Shown piece by piece: positions 46,758-58,591 of a stretch of DNA of 64,000 bases. Source of the DNA: Cichorium intybus (lineage: Eukaryota; Streptophyta; Magnoliopsida; Asterales; Asteraceae); NCBI GenBank assembly GCA_023525715.1, contig CM042013.1, positions 83,378,494-83,442,493 of the forward strand, written 5' to 3'. The position numbers and the translations under genes are program-made. Each line of letters opens with the position of its first letter. The first letter of the stretch is position 1. The notes under the pieces are model-generated. The model did not search any database, was not told the DNA's origin, and was given only the letters and a program-made list of their open reading frames with translations.

Positions 46758-47555
46758 TTAACAGAATGAAATCAAGTAATTAGCGTCCTTGCAGGTAAAA
46801 GTGCTTGTAGCGTCGTCATAGGCGTAGCTATAGGAAGTAGGGCATGCCTGCTTAAAAATTCGTGAATAATTCGTTGGCTTGCATATTTTGGGATCATTAT
46901 ACTCCGCGCTACAGCAATACTCCGGCTTCTGAAAAGCCATGCAGGCGCTCTTGCAGCCAACAACGTCACCGCCATCTCCTTTCACCTGCAGCCCATCTGG
47001 GCACTTGATGTTCAAGTCCGACACGCAAGTAACTTTAGAACAGTTACCCGAACCACCCAATGGGATAATCGAGATGGGCATGTTATACCCGTCTACGAGG
47101 CTGACGTCATAGAAATCCATTGGGCTATCTAGGGTGAACTCCGCTAGAGAAACAGGTGGTACACCACCTGCACCTTTGCACTTAAGAACGTTCCCGCAGT
47201 TCCCAGTGGCGCAGTTTCCCTCACCGGAGTCATCAAAGGTGCATCCATTCCGAGCCCAGAAGCGGCCTGACCACCCTGCTGGAGCCGTCACGTTGATTGA
47301 GGCATGAGGGTTGAGTTCTAGACCACCATCATCAAGCACGGGATGGCCACCACCTGCTAGGATCCCTGGCCATATCGTATTGTTACATTTATTTTGTAAT
47401 GTGAAGATCGCTGCGTCAACACCTGAAAATAGACCCAGAAAATGTGTAACTACAACGAAAACGTCATGTAATGTGAGTTGAAAATGAAATCGAAATGAAG
47501 AGTGATTACTCAAGTTCGAGAGTAGAAGGACAAGGGAGAAATGCAGAAAATCCAT
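46758..47555 (-). CDS. thaumatin-like protein (PR-5 family)
   Basis: The model joins 47555-47510 and 47422-46758 on minus, with an 87-bp GT-AG intron, giving 236 residues. The intron has no stop and a length divisible by three, so the unspliced frame also stays open (265 residues). Splicing is preferred because it joins the hydrophobic MDFLHFSLVLLLSNL to VDAAIFTLQNKCNNTIWPG, a normal signal peptide before the mature start. All 16 family cysteines are present, with the signature GEGNCATGNCGNVLKC and acidic-cleft residues in FWARNGC, AEFTL and DFYDVSLVDGYN. PR-5 proteins are secreted, bind or hydrolyse beta-glucans in some cases, and are induced by pathogens or stress. There is no C-terminal vacuolar extension: it ends at LISFC, so an apoplastic location is likely. 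It looks intact. Confidence 0.93.
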   Translation of the reverse strand: MDFLHFSLVLLLSNLSNHSSFRFHFQLTLHDVFVVVTHFLGLFSGVDAAIFTLQNKCNNTIWPGILAGGGHPVLDDGGLELNPHASINVTAPAGWSGRFWARNGCTFDDSGEGNCATGNCGNVLKCKGAGGVPPVSLAEFTLDSPMDFYDVSLVDGYNMPISIIPLGGSGNCSKVTCVSDLNIKCPDGLQVKGDGGDVVGCKSACMAFQKPEYCCSAEYNDPKICKPTNYSRIFKQACPTSYSYAYDDATSTFTCKDANYLISFC

Positions 47556-47979
47556 GAGAGTGAGAACGAAAGTTGAGAGTTCATCAGGAATTTAAGGACG
47601 TTTTGTTAGGACACCCACTTAACCACTTTAGAGTGTGAATTATACGCTTCCTAATGAAAAAGTAAGCTTTTTACGGAGTCCAGTTCAAACAAACTTTGAC
47701 TACTCGTTTCAGAAATATAATCTTCAACGACAAGAAAAATTAACGAGCAAGAGTAACCAATTTGAATATATGATGATAAAGTTGAACAAAAGTTTAAAGA
47801 ACGCCCCTATAATTTTTTTTTCCGTATTATTAGTTTGATTAAAATTGAGCGAAACCAATGTTGATATAATCTTACTAATATAAGTATATTCTAAAATAAT
47901 TTGATGTGTAATTATATATCCCATGCAATGTACAATACATGGTATAGGTAGTGTGATATGACAAAAGTTTTCGAACCTT
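47556..47979. other. upstream region of the thaumatin-like gene
   Basis: It holds the promoter and 5' flank of the minus-strand gene; no defined motif was assigned. It abuts the Copia remnant starting about 47980. Confidence 0.4.
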
Positions 47980-49967
47980 GTATCTCCAGCCATTGGAATT
48001 TTGACATTTGAACAATTAGTCGTTCCAAAGCGCTTAACGAGGCTTCGGGTGTATTTTTGTTGATTAATGAAAGAGTAATTGAATTGCTTCCTACCTTTTA
48101 TTCCTACTCTTATTCCTACCCATGTTAAATTGTGACAAGTGTCATATTTAATAAAATTAATAATATTTTAAGAAACATGTCATAATTTAACATGAGTAGG
48201 AATATAAGTAGGAATAAAAGGTAGGAAGAAAAACAATTTCTCTTAATGAAAATACCCTCTTTTGATTGTTTGACTTGCAATCCAAGGAAAAATTTGATTT
48301 TCCCTATCATGTAATTTACTTTTCATCAAATTTTCAAATTCTTTTTGTTATGGTTGGATCAGTGGATCCGAAGATGATATCATCAACATAAATTTGGACC
48401 AATATAAGATGTTGTCCAACTTTCTTTCTAAAAAGCGTTGGATCCATTGAACCTTGCTTAAAGCTTGATTGTTTTAAAAACTTTGTGAAGGTCTCATACC
48501 AAGCACGAGGAGCTTGTTTTAAAACATAGACAATTTTTTCCAAAATGTAACAGTGATCCGGATGTTCTTTATTAATAAATTTATTAATAAACGTGACTTT
48601 AAAGTCAGGTGGTTGTTCAACAAAGGCAGTTTCCTCAAGATCCTCATTCAAAAAGGCACATTTGACATCCATTTGATAAACATCAAAGTTTTTGTGTGCA
48701 ACATAAACTAAAAATATCCGAACAGACTCAACTCTGGAAATAGGTGCGAAGGTTTCTTCATAATCAATACCTTCTTGTTGACAATATCCTTTAACAACCA
48801 ACATTGCCTTATTTCGGATCACATTACCTTCGGTGTCAAGTTTATTATGATATACCCATTTCAAACCTACAATCGAAGCATTTGCTGGTTTTGGAATGAG
48901 ACTCCACACTTTGTTTCTTTCAAACTCTTCCATTTCAATTGCATTACTTCGATCCAGTCAGGGTGATCAAAAGCATCTTTAATGTTCTAGGGTTCAATTT
49001 TGAAAATGAAAACATTGAACATGCACAATTCTAAATTTTGTTTAAATTTTGTTGTTTTTGATTAAGTTGTGCACGTATCATAACCCTATCATGAACATCA
49101 CCGATAACTTGAGATTGAGGATGACTCTTCGTCCATTTCTCCAAAGGAGGATAGTTTGTATCAAACTCAGGTGGTCTTTCGGCTACGATTTCCTCAGTAT
49201 CCGAAGGATAACGTGAAACAAATGGAGAGTCATCGTTGGATTCATTTGTTGGTGAAGGAAGAGGATTAAGAGTAAGAATTTGCTCCCCCTCAACTAAAAC
49301 AGTTGGTGAGTTCACCGTTTGAGATGAAATTGAAACTTCTGACTCTCACTGGACATCATGATACAATGATATAATATGTGAAATCTCATGCGAAGGGGTG
49401 CTGATGTTGGAGTTAAGACGCTCCCCCTCGAGTCCAGAAGAATTCGAAGGATGGTTTGTTGATTGTCCTTCGACCGAAGAGGATGAAGAATTTTCAATGC
49501 TTGTGGAAGTTTCTTGTAGACCATCTGAGAGTTTTGTGGACTTAAACACTTGATTGTCTATTGCATTTACTTCAGCATCTGCAGCCCTCACAGGTGGATC
49601 AAAGAGAAGATAGAAATCTACATCAAATGATAGTAGTGGTAATGCATCCAAAGCCGATTTGGAAAAGATTGGAGATAAAGGAAACAAGATTTGGGATTTC
49701 TTGATGTAGTAATCATCAAACGAGAGATTGAAAGTTTCTTCAATTTTTCTGGTTCTCTTGTTCATGACTCTATAAGCTTTTGAATTAGAAGAATATCCCA
49801 AAAATATGTCTTCATTTGACTTGTCTTTAAACATTGAAAAAGGATATTCCAGATTCAATATGAAGCACCTACATCTGAAGATGTGAGGAATTTGACATTT
49901 GGTTTTTGTTTGTTAAGTACTTCATAAGGAGTAATGTTGTATCGCCTGTAGATGTAGGATCTATTAT
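47980..49967 (-). pseudogene. Copia integrase end, linker and reverse transcriptase (third element)
   Basis: Minus-strand pieces: 49967-49880 carries NRSYIYRRYNITPYEVLNKQ of integrase, 49346-49858 the linker with IFLGYSSNSKAYRVMNKRTR, and 49031-49315 further linker. RT at 48334-48933 has VWSLIPKPANASIVGLKWVY, VYQMDVKCAFLNEDLEE and VQIYVDDIIFGS. RT continues at 48252-48333 (FFLGLQVKQSKEGIF) and beyond the MITE at 48063-47980 (NQQKYTRSLVKRFG). Frameshifts separate them. RNase H is absent. Confidence 0.87.
48073..48242. mobile_element. Mutator-type MITE, 170 bp
   Basis: The 9-bp direct duplication TTAATGAAA flanks it exactly (48064-48072 and 48243-48251). Long inverted ends begin GAGTAATTG / CAATTTCTC and extend through CTTCCTACCTTTTATTCCTA on the left and its complement on the right, so nearly the whole element folds back. 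A 9-bp duplication and G-starting TIRs fit Mutator-like elements. It interrupts the Copia RT at GIF|INQQKYT. Confidence 0.93.
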
Positions 49968-49970
49968 GAG

Positions 49971-50689
49971 CACCACAAACAAAGTGATATTTAGTGGCAC
50001 AAACTTTTAGTGACACATTTTTTTGTGCCACTATTGCACACTTTTAGTGGCACTTTTTTATGCCATTATAGCATTTAGTAGATATATTGACATTTAATAT
50101 TTTATAACACTAATTTTCATAACTATTAGTGATATAATACTTAAAAATACCACTAAAAGTCTTAAAATATTAACATATATACCAAAATTAAAAAAAACCC
50201 TAACAGATCGGATTGTTTTAAACCTAACAGTTTTTAACTCTCAACACCTTTTTATGGCGTGAGTCAACAGTGTAGTCAATAATCTATGAGAATTAGAACT
50301 CAAGGATGATGGCATAAATCTCATCTTTGTTAAAAACACACGCACGCACATTTTATGTCAGCGGTTTCCAACTCCCTACATTTAATTTTTGTCCAATTTC
50401 TCCGATATTTTTGCCAAGTGATACGATCGAGATTTCTGCTGTCTTCCCGATCTCTCAGCTTTTGTAAGATTCTCATATAGCATTCACTCAGCGAATGTGC
50501 ATTTGCGTTCGTTCACTTGTTGCATCAAGTTCGTTTTCAAAACAAATTTCTAGATTGTGTTCGAAATCGAAATCAGATTATGGCTTTCTTTTGGATCTAG
50601 CTAGATCTATGTCGGCAAACCGATCTTAAACAACATTGATCTTTTTCTTTTCTTCTGTTTTCAGTTTGTGAGAGAAGGAGATACGAAGA
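49971..50689. other. CACTA left subterminal region and probable captured 5' UTR
   Basis: 49971-50170 holds subterminal repeats (TTTAGTGGCAC, GTGCCACTA, CTTTTAGTGACAC). 50380-50689 looks like a captured 5' untranslated leader of the Rab fragment, C+T-rich with a possible acceptor TTTTCAG at about 50657-50663. Confidence 0.55.
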
Positions 50690-50854
50690 ATGGCTAGCAG
50701 AATAGATCATGATTACGATTACTTGCTCAAGATCGTGTTGATTGGCGACTCCGGCGTTGGAAAAACCAACATTTTGTCTCGGTTTACAAGGAATGAGTTC
50801 TTCCTGGAGTCCAAAGCCACAATTGGCGTCGAATTTGCTACTAGAACTCTCCAG
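50690..50854 (+). pseudogene. RABA: captured RABA/Rab11-type Rab GTPase N-terminal fragment
   Basis: ATG at 50690 opens 55 codons without a stop: MASRIDHDYDYLLKIVLIGD, P-loop GDSGVGKT, then NILSRFTRNEFFLESKAT and IGVEFATRTLQ, ending before a GT. The YDYLLKIVLIGDSGVGK pattern matches plant RABA1/RABA2 proteins and differs from the resident RABA4 gene at 43087-44192, so it was copied from another locus. Switch II (DTAGQER), the guanine-binding motifs and the prenylation tail are absent, so it cannot be a GTPase. The next sequence is unrelated and leads into MON1. The open frame and intact start mean a transcript could encode a short dead-end Rab peptide; that is speculation. Confidence 0.86.
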
Positions 50855-52098
50855 GTTTGATTTCTTCATAGATCTACAATCACAACCACAATGAGATGTT
50901 TGCGGTCATTTCCACTATTTACTTTGTGATTGTTGAGCATTATAAAATAATTAATACTCTTAATTGTCTGTAATTTTGATAAGTCGGATCCGCTCCTCTT
51001 TCTCTATACTCAAAACCCTAAATTCTTCTTTGGCAGAACCCTAACAGGCTAACAATCACATTTGGAATTATCTATCCATAGATTAGCCCCTTCCATGAGG
51101 TCAGATGCGAGCTCTTCATTATTCTTCGAAGAGGCTAAAGAATCCACCGGCCAAAAACCTAATACTCACCATAATATCGATTCAATTGATTACTCCCTGG
51201 ACGCTATTGAAAAACAGTTGTCATCAATCACATTAAACACTTCAATTGATGAAGAAACGCCATCGATTGCTGATGATCATTACGAACCTGTCTCGGACGC
51301 CAATGTATCTTCGAGGGAAATGGAAAGCAAACAGCAGATAAATTCTACTGGGGAGAGTAATTTATCGAGGGAGACGGGGGTGTGGAGGAATGGTTCGGAG
51401 GTGGAGGTAGATGGAGCGACGTTAAGCCCACCGCAGTGGGTATGCCGGTGAGATGGGTACTAGTAGTGGTACCACTAGTGCGTATGGAGCTAATAATATT
51501 CAGGAACTTCGGAATAATAGTTCTTCCATGGATAATGATGGAGAGGTGTCACATTCTGCTCAATCACAGTGGGTTCCTGGTAAATGGCACATGGATGTGG
51601 TGAGTTTTGAGACATCAAGATGTTTTCTTTAATTTGCAGGTGCCCTTACTTCTTTCAAAAAGGCTAGAAATAATCAGTCCCACTAATAAATACTTCACGG
51701 AACTGACTAGTTGTATCTAATCTGTAGCCATTATTCTACAATTATTACAACTAACGTACATAAAACATTCATAATTATAAAAACCGACTACCAGCATGCA
51801 TGCAACTGTTAAGATCGCCATAGATATATCTTCCTGATAATGCATCAAAATCTCCAACCCGTTTCCCATGAAATTGAATCTCTATCAAGCAATTAGGATT
51901 GTTTATAGTGATATGTTTTAATTGTGTTTCTTTCCTAATTACTTATGCATCAACGAGATGATAGATCTTAGAATACTTGTAAATATACTACAGGATGACA
52001 CTTGTATGTCTTGGAGACAAAGGAAGAAACATTTTTTTGTTTTGAGTCACTCTGAAAACCTATATTTTCTAGGTAAACCTCTACTTTCAAGTTATTTC

Positions 52099-53700
52099 TG
52101 TTGGATTAGGTGTCTAAGCCATGACTAATAATTAATATTTATCTAATTAATAGTATCATAGTCCATTTGGGTTGCCCTCATAGCAGGAGATTTGGTAGAA
52201 AGTTCGGTAGAGAGAAAGATTGATTTATTATCTGATTAATAAATCAATAGAAATTAAATATATGGTTTTTTAATATATTAAAGTGATAATATATTAATTA
52301 GAAACTATATTAATTAATTAGAAATTAATCTGGAATTAGGGTTTAAAGTGCTATAATTGTTATCCTTAAAATTAGGGTTTAATGCCTTTAAACCCTAATA
52401 TGGCCAAATCGAAATTAGGGTTAGGGTTTTGAAAAACCTAGCCCCTCCCCTCCTAGTTGGAGATTTCCTATTAGGGTTTTTAGAAGGTATTCTATTTTTG
52501 GTAATTTTAATTTGATTAATTAAATGGATAACCTTAAACCCATTATTTGAAATCGAAAATTAGGGGGTTTAAGATAGGTTTAAATTAATTTGATTAATTT
52601 GGTAAAACCTATCTACATTTGAATTAATTTAATTAATTGGTAATTAAAAGATAATTCAAGGATTTAATTTAATTTAATTTAATTTTTTTAAATTGGCGAA
52701 AAATTAAAAGATAAATCCTAAAATATTTTAAAAGGTTTAAAATATAATATTTAATTAATTTAATTAATTGGTTAATTAAAAGATAAATAAATCGATTTTT
52801 TTAAAGGTTTAATTTAATTTTAAATTTAATAGTTTAAATTCCAATAAATTAAAAGATAAACCAAAAACATTTTAAAAGGTTTAAAATTCATCTTTTATAT
52901 ATTATAATTAAAAGTTAATATTGTATGTATAAGATTTAATGGTTAGTCAAATCAATAGCAGGCCTCATTCACGAAGCTGATATATAAAGTGGGTATAAAG
53001 AGACTACCTATAAAATGGTGGTCTAATGGGTGTCCACTCTCACCCACCGCTCGCCTGATCAGTGGAGGGTCGTTAGCCGAACGAGTTTGATAGGACCTCC
53101 TAATCTCAATTAAAGTATAATGATATTATTCAAAGTACTAGAACAATTTAATAAAATCCCAATCTAGTTACTTTAGGAAAAATGTGAATTGGTGCTAACC
53201 CATGAAATTGCACATTGCACTTTATGAAACATTGGTGGAGCGTATGTGGTTTACCGGCATGCCAATTGGGGTTCATAAAGAGTTGCAATGGGTTTCTCGG
53301 GTGTTGTCATTATTGATGGAGCGTGTGTGGTTTATCGGCACATCAATTAGAGATGACAACTGACCCCGAGAGTACCAAGCTAATTTGCATGGTTATTCAC
53401 ACCTGGTTTGTGATCCTCGGTATCCCAGTCACAAACAGTGGGGCACATCCGAGATTAAACATGCTATTGAACAGTTCAATAAATCTCAAAAGAAACTATG
53501 AATTCCATTTTAATAAGATTATCTTTCTGCGGTGGAATTGGCTGAATCGTCATTCGCCTACCTTATAAAATTTACAATATTGATTACCGCATCATCTTCG
53601 AGATTGTAAATTGTTATTGTAGGATCCTAGCCTTATAATTATTATTGGGTTATTATAAGGATTATTATATACATCAAATTAAAACTATCTTCTTTTATAG
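52099..53700 (+). repeat. chimeric 5' LTR and leader of the MON1-intron Copia
   Basis: Bases 52099-52338 align to the start of the 3' LTR with about four differences. From 52339 the sequence changes to AATTAGGGTTTAA-rich DNA unlike the rest of the 3' LTR. A conserved-looking leader (CCACTCTCACCCACCGCTCG near 53034, CGTTAGCCGAACGAGTTTG near 53071) precedes the gag ATG at 53701. No TGGTATCAGAGC-like primer site was found. Confidence 0.75.
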
Positions 53701-54256
53701 ATGTCTTCTGCTGATCAATCCGCCCCCACTCTAACTCCAATGTTACCTCTATCTTGTCATTGTGCTCCAAAGTGACGTTGGACGGCACTAACTACAATGA
53801 CTGGATCTGTAACATCAAGATGGCTCTAAGGTTTGAACATAAAGAGTATGTTCTAGAAACCGAGCTTGTTGAAATTGACCCTGATACTGCTACTCCCGAA
53901 GAACTCGCCCAATACACAAAACATTCTGATGATGCAACCAAAGTGGCTTGCATCATGAAAGCCACTATGAACCCAGAATTATAGAGAATTTATGAAGACT
54001 ACTGGCCCTACGAGATGCACAAAGAGCTCGCGGAAAAGTTCCGCAAGCAGGAGCGCATCGAGAGGCGCGAGGTGGTCAAAGCCTTCACCAACAGGAAGCC
54101 AAGGGATGGAGAGTCCATCTGCAACCACGTGCAGAGGATGCAAGGATACGTGGAGAGGCTTAGAAAGCTTGAGATGCCAGTCTACGAGGATTTAGCTGTA
54201 GACATAGTGCTGAATTCTCTACCTAGTTCATATGACCAGTTCATACTGCGTATCAT
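53701..54256 (+). pseudogene. Copia gag, broken
   Basis: ATG 53701 (MSSADQSAPTLTP) leads by a frame change near 53750 into VTLDGTNYNDWICNIKMALR and RFEHKEYVLETELVEIDPDT. A TAG at 53982-53984 interrupts PEL-RIYEDYWPYEM, the frame resumes to 54260 (ICNHVQRMQGYVERLRKLEM), and another frame change near 54245 joins pol. It is typical of Copia gag with a UBN2-like core. The stop fits a CAG-to-TAG change. Confidence 0.88.
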
Positions 54257-57200
54257 TTGAACAACTCTCAGGCCACTCTGACCGAGTTGCATCGCATGCT
54301 CCGTACTACTGAAGACGGGATGAAGGGTAAAAGTGTACCCTCAGTTAGCCAAACCGTCTTGGCAATTGTTGGTGGAAATGGGAAGAAGAGAAAGGGCCCT
54401 CCCAATCAGAATTGGAGGGAAAAGGTCCATGCTGGGTCATCCAGCAGTGGCTCGAGACCCAAGGCTTCTGGCGTTCCTCACAATGCCAACCCCAAGGAAG
54501 CTGACTGCTTCTACTGCAAGGAAAAGGGCCATTGGAAGAGAATTTGCCCGCGATACTTGCAAGATTTGAAAGATGGCAAAGTGAAGCCGTCTTCAGCAGG
54601 TATATTCACTATCTCTAAAAACTCACCATCTTCCAGTTTTTGGGTCCTTGATACAGGATGTGGTTTTCACATTTGTTCTGATTTGCAGGACCTAAAGGAA
54701 AGCAGGGAGGTGGAGCATGGTAGATTGAACCTGATCATGGGAAATAGGAGATCGTCGCCTGTCACCAAGATCGGAATCTATAGTTTAGTGCTTAGTAGTG
54801 GTGTTTGTTTAGAACTTTTAAATTGTTGCTATTCGCCAGAAATGGCAAGAAACATTATTTCCTTTCATGCATTGTTTAGACAAGGTTTCCAGTTTTCTTT
54901 TGATAATATAAATGGTTCTATTTCTGTTTTTCAAAATGGTACTTCTATTTTTACTGCTTTACCTTGTGATGGTGTGTATGAAACGATACAATGTGTTGAC
55001 AATTTAGGACACAGTGTAAATTATATTGATTCTTCTAGTGGTGTAGAAAAGGCGTGCTTATGGCACTGTCTTCTTGGGCACATTAACAAGAAACGCATCG
55101 CCCAACTCCAAAAGGATGGATTGTTGGAATCATTCGACTTAAAATTGGATGATGTATGCGAATCTTGTATTTTGGGCAAGATGACTAAGTCACCATTCAA
55201 AGGGTCCTTTGAAAGAGGTGAAGGTCTGTTGGACATCATACACACAGATGTGTGTGGTCCCTTCAGATCAACCACAAAAGATGGCACACGGTTCTATGTG
55301 ACCTTCACTGACGATTATAGTAGATACGGGTATATCTACTTAATCAAGCACAAGTCAGACACCTTTGAAAAGTTCAAGGAATTCAAAACTGAAGTTGAAA
55401 ATCAATTGGGCAGGAAGATAAAGATGCTCAGATCCGACAGAGGCGATGAGTATCTTAGCATCGAGTTCCTAGACTATCTAAAGGAGTGTGGAATAGTTTC
55501 ACAATTATCGCCTCCTCGGACACCACAGTTGGACGGTTTAGCCGAAAGACGTAACCGAACCCTATTAGATATGGTTCGTTCCATGATGAGTCGAGCTTCA
55601 CTTCCAATCTACTTCTGGGGGTATGCCTTAGAGACTGCCGCCCACATCCTCAATCTTGTCCCAACTAAGAAGGTTGCTAAAACACCTCATGAGATGTGGA
55701 CGGGGAAAGTTCCCTCGTTAGCACATATCAAAGTCTGGGGTTGTGAGGCTTTCGTTAGACGAGAGACTCACGACAAACTCGCAGAGAGAAGCGAGAGGTG
55801 TATCTTCATTGGATACCCCCAACAGTCTTTTGGATACTTGTTCTACAGACCAAGCGAGGACGTGGTCTTTGTAGCTAGACGAGGAGTCTTTCAAGAGAGA
55901 GAAATCATATTCAAAGAGGACAGTGGGAGTACCATTGATCTTGAAGAAATTCAAGAGACACCAGATAATGCAACCTTAGGAGAAACTAACAACCAATAAG
56001 AGGAAGAAGTTCCTATTAGTCCGACTGATATATCCTTACCTCTTAGGTATTCTAGTAGAGTTAGCATGCCAGCCGAGTTTTATGGATTCCATATAACTAC
56101 GGATGGGGACACGTTTGTCAGTGATAGGACACTGACAAATCTGGATGAGCTAGCTAACTACCAAGAAGCGGTGGCGGGCCTTGAGTCTGCAAAATGGAAA
56201 GAGGCAATGGACAGCGAGATCAAGTCCATGTATGACAATAAAGTTTGCAACTTGGTTGACAATATACCAGGTCGAAAGACAGTCGGGTGCAAGTGGATCT
56301 TCAAGAAGAAGACCGACATGGATGGAAAGGTACACACTTTCAAGGCAAGACTGGTTGCAAAGGGCTTTACTCAAACCCCAGGGATTGACTATGATGAGAC
56401 CTTTTCACCAGTGGCCAAGATAAAGTCTATTAGGATTATGTTAGCCATAGCTGCATTTCATGATTATGAAATTTGGTAGATGGACGTCAAAACCGCTTTC
56501 CTTAATGGGAAGTTGCCTGAGGATGTTTACATGAATCAGCCAGAGGGTTTTGTCGATGCAAAGTATCCTAATAAGGTGTGTAAGCTTGAGAAATCAATCT
56601 ATGGATTGAAACAAGCTTCTCGCAGCTGGAATCTTTGTTTCCATGAGAAAGTCAAAGAGTTTGGTTTATCTAGAAGCGAGGATGAGTCCTACGTATATGT
56701 CAAGGCTAGTGGGAATATAGTCACCTTCCTGGTGCTGTATGTTGATGACATACTGCTCATGGGAAACGACATTCCAACCTTGCAAGATGTCAAGTCTTGG
56801 CTTGGGAAGTGTTTCGCCATGAAAGATCTAGGAGAGGCTGCCTATATTCTCGGGATAAGCATATTGAGAGATAGGAAGGAGAGACTGATTGGACTCAGTC
56901 AGAGTACATACTTGGAAAAGGTACTAAAGAGGTTTAGTATGGAAAATTCCAAGAAGGGAGAGCTACCTATCCAAAGTAATGCCAAATTGAGTAAGACTCA
57001 AAGTCCAAGTACAGACGAGGAGATAGCTGACATGAGTCGGGTACCTTACGCTTCGGCTGTGGGGTCGATCATGTACGCTATGACGTGTACTCGACCTGAC
57101 GTGGCTTTTGCCTTGAGCATGGTTAGTTGGTACCAGGGAAATCCTGGAAGGGCAAATTGGACAGCTGTCAAGAACATACTCAAGTATCTGCGAAGGACTA

Positions 57201-57733
57201 AGAACTTTGTTTTAATCCTTTGTGGCAGTCATACCTTGAGAGTTGACGGGTATACGGATGCCAGCTTTTAGACAGATAAAGACAATGGTCGGTCTCAGTC
57301 TGGCTGGGTTTTCCTTTTGAATGGGGGAGCAGTGACTTGGAAAAGTTCCAAGCAAGAGACGGTGGCTGATTCTACTTGTGAATCAGAGTACATAGCAGCG
57401 AGTGAAGCGGCAAAGGAAGCAGCTTGGCTGAAGAACTTTATCGGTGACCTTGGAGTAGTCCCGAGTATTCAGGAGCCCATGGAACTATTCTGCAATAACG
57501 AAGGAGCGGTTGCTTTGACGAAGGAACCGAGAGATCATGGAAAGTCCAGACACATCGACAGAAAGTACCACTACATAAGACATAGAGTAGAAGAAGGTCC
57601 CTTCCTTGTGAAGAGGGTATCATCAGAAGATAATCCTGCAGACCCCTTGACAAAGGCTCTGAGTAGGATTAAGCATAATCAGCATGCGCAGCGCATAGGA
57701 TTAAGAGATGATATTAGTTTTGTAATTAGATAG
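54257..57733 (+). pseudogene. Copia pol polyprotein with three in-frame stops
   Basis: One frame covers zinc knuckle CFYCKEKGHWKRIC (54508), protease WVLDTGCGFHIC (about 54640), GAG-pre-integrase and the integrase zinc region (LWHCLLGHINKKRIAQL, CESCILGK), integrase core HTDVCGPF, RSDRGDEYLS and LDGLAERRNRTLLD, RT with MDVKTAFLNGKLPEDVYMNQ and YVDDILLMGND (about 56740), and RNase H with YTDASF and ADSTCESEYIAASEAA. It ends at TAG 57731-57733. Stops at 55997 (TAA), 56477 (TAG) and 57269 (TAG) each fit a CAA or CAG codon changed by C to T. The frame is otherwise continuous, so inactivation is recent compared with copies 1 and 2. Confidence 0.93.
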
Positions 57734-58591
57734 GATTTGAAACTTATTGCAATATAAATGTAATTGACTTTGGTGATTTAATAATATAGTTTTGTTGATG
57801 AGTATTTGATACTGCCTTTTGTCGATTGTTTATTATTGTGTTTCATTTTTGCATGTTTACTTCCTGAGTAATTTTATATTATTCGAATGTCCACAGTCGC
57901 TCATACTTTTAAGGAGTAAGTATGAATGAAGGCTGTCATGAATTGTTTTGTAGATTGTCTAAGGAGTTAGACATAGCAATATGATTGCTGCAATATTCAT
58001 GAGTACTTAGAAATAGGGATTTAAGTATTGGATAAACCCACACTCAACAGATTGCTTCATGGATTACATCACGAGCAATGTTGAGACGATAATATCATTT
58101 GATCTTTAAGTAGAGACATATAAGTTATGTTTTACTAAGCGGTTGTTCATTGACAATTCGAAAACGCATCGGTAACACGATGTTATAAAACGTGTTGTTG
58201 TGAATGATTTGACTAGTAAAAGACATAAGTATATGAGTCAAAGCTTATTCGTCCCTTGACCCTGTCGGGAAACAGATATCTATAGGCCTCTCGATGATTT
58301 TGAAGTTGACTGAAAGGGTTGGCCAACCAGGACTAAATTGATATGCTCAATTGGTAGTCTTAAAGTCATATGCAAATCGGAAATCGGGAAATAGAGAATC
58401 AGACCAGGATTGATCTTAATCTATGTCCTGAGGCTGAAAATATCTTGTTGGACGGAGGATCATCTGATCACTTATCTATGGACAGAACTGACTAGGTCAG
58501 AGTTCGCCAGCGGTTTCTAGGAAGCTACAGTTGCTGATTAATTAGAGGCTAAATTGGTAATTATAGTCATAGACTTATCCAAGTGGGAGAC
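57734..58591 (+). other. 3' untranslated region of the MON1-intron Copia
   Basis: It holds no gene. It ends in the purine tract AAGTGGGAGAC (58581-58591) that primes plus-strand synthesis. Confidence 0.75.

Noticed and set aside
46758..47555. Single-exon 265-residue thaumatin-like protein
   Set aside because: The unspliced N-terminus would separate the signal peptide from the mature start by 29 extra residues. GT-AG borders give a standard precursor.
50690..50854. Functional Rab gene
   Set aside because: Only the first 55 codons exist, without switch II, guanine-binding motifs or prenylation tail.
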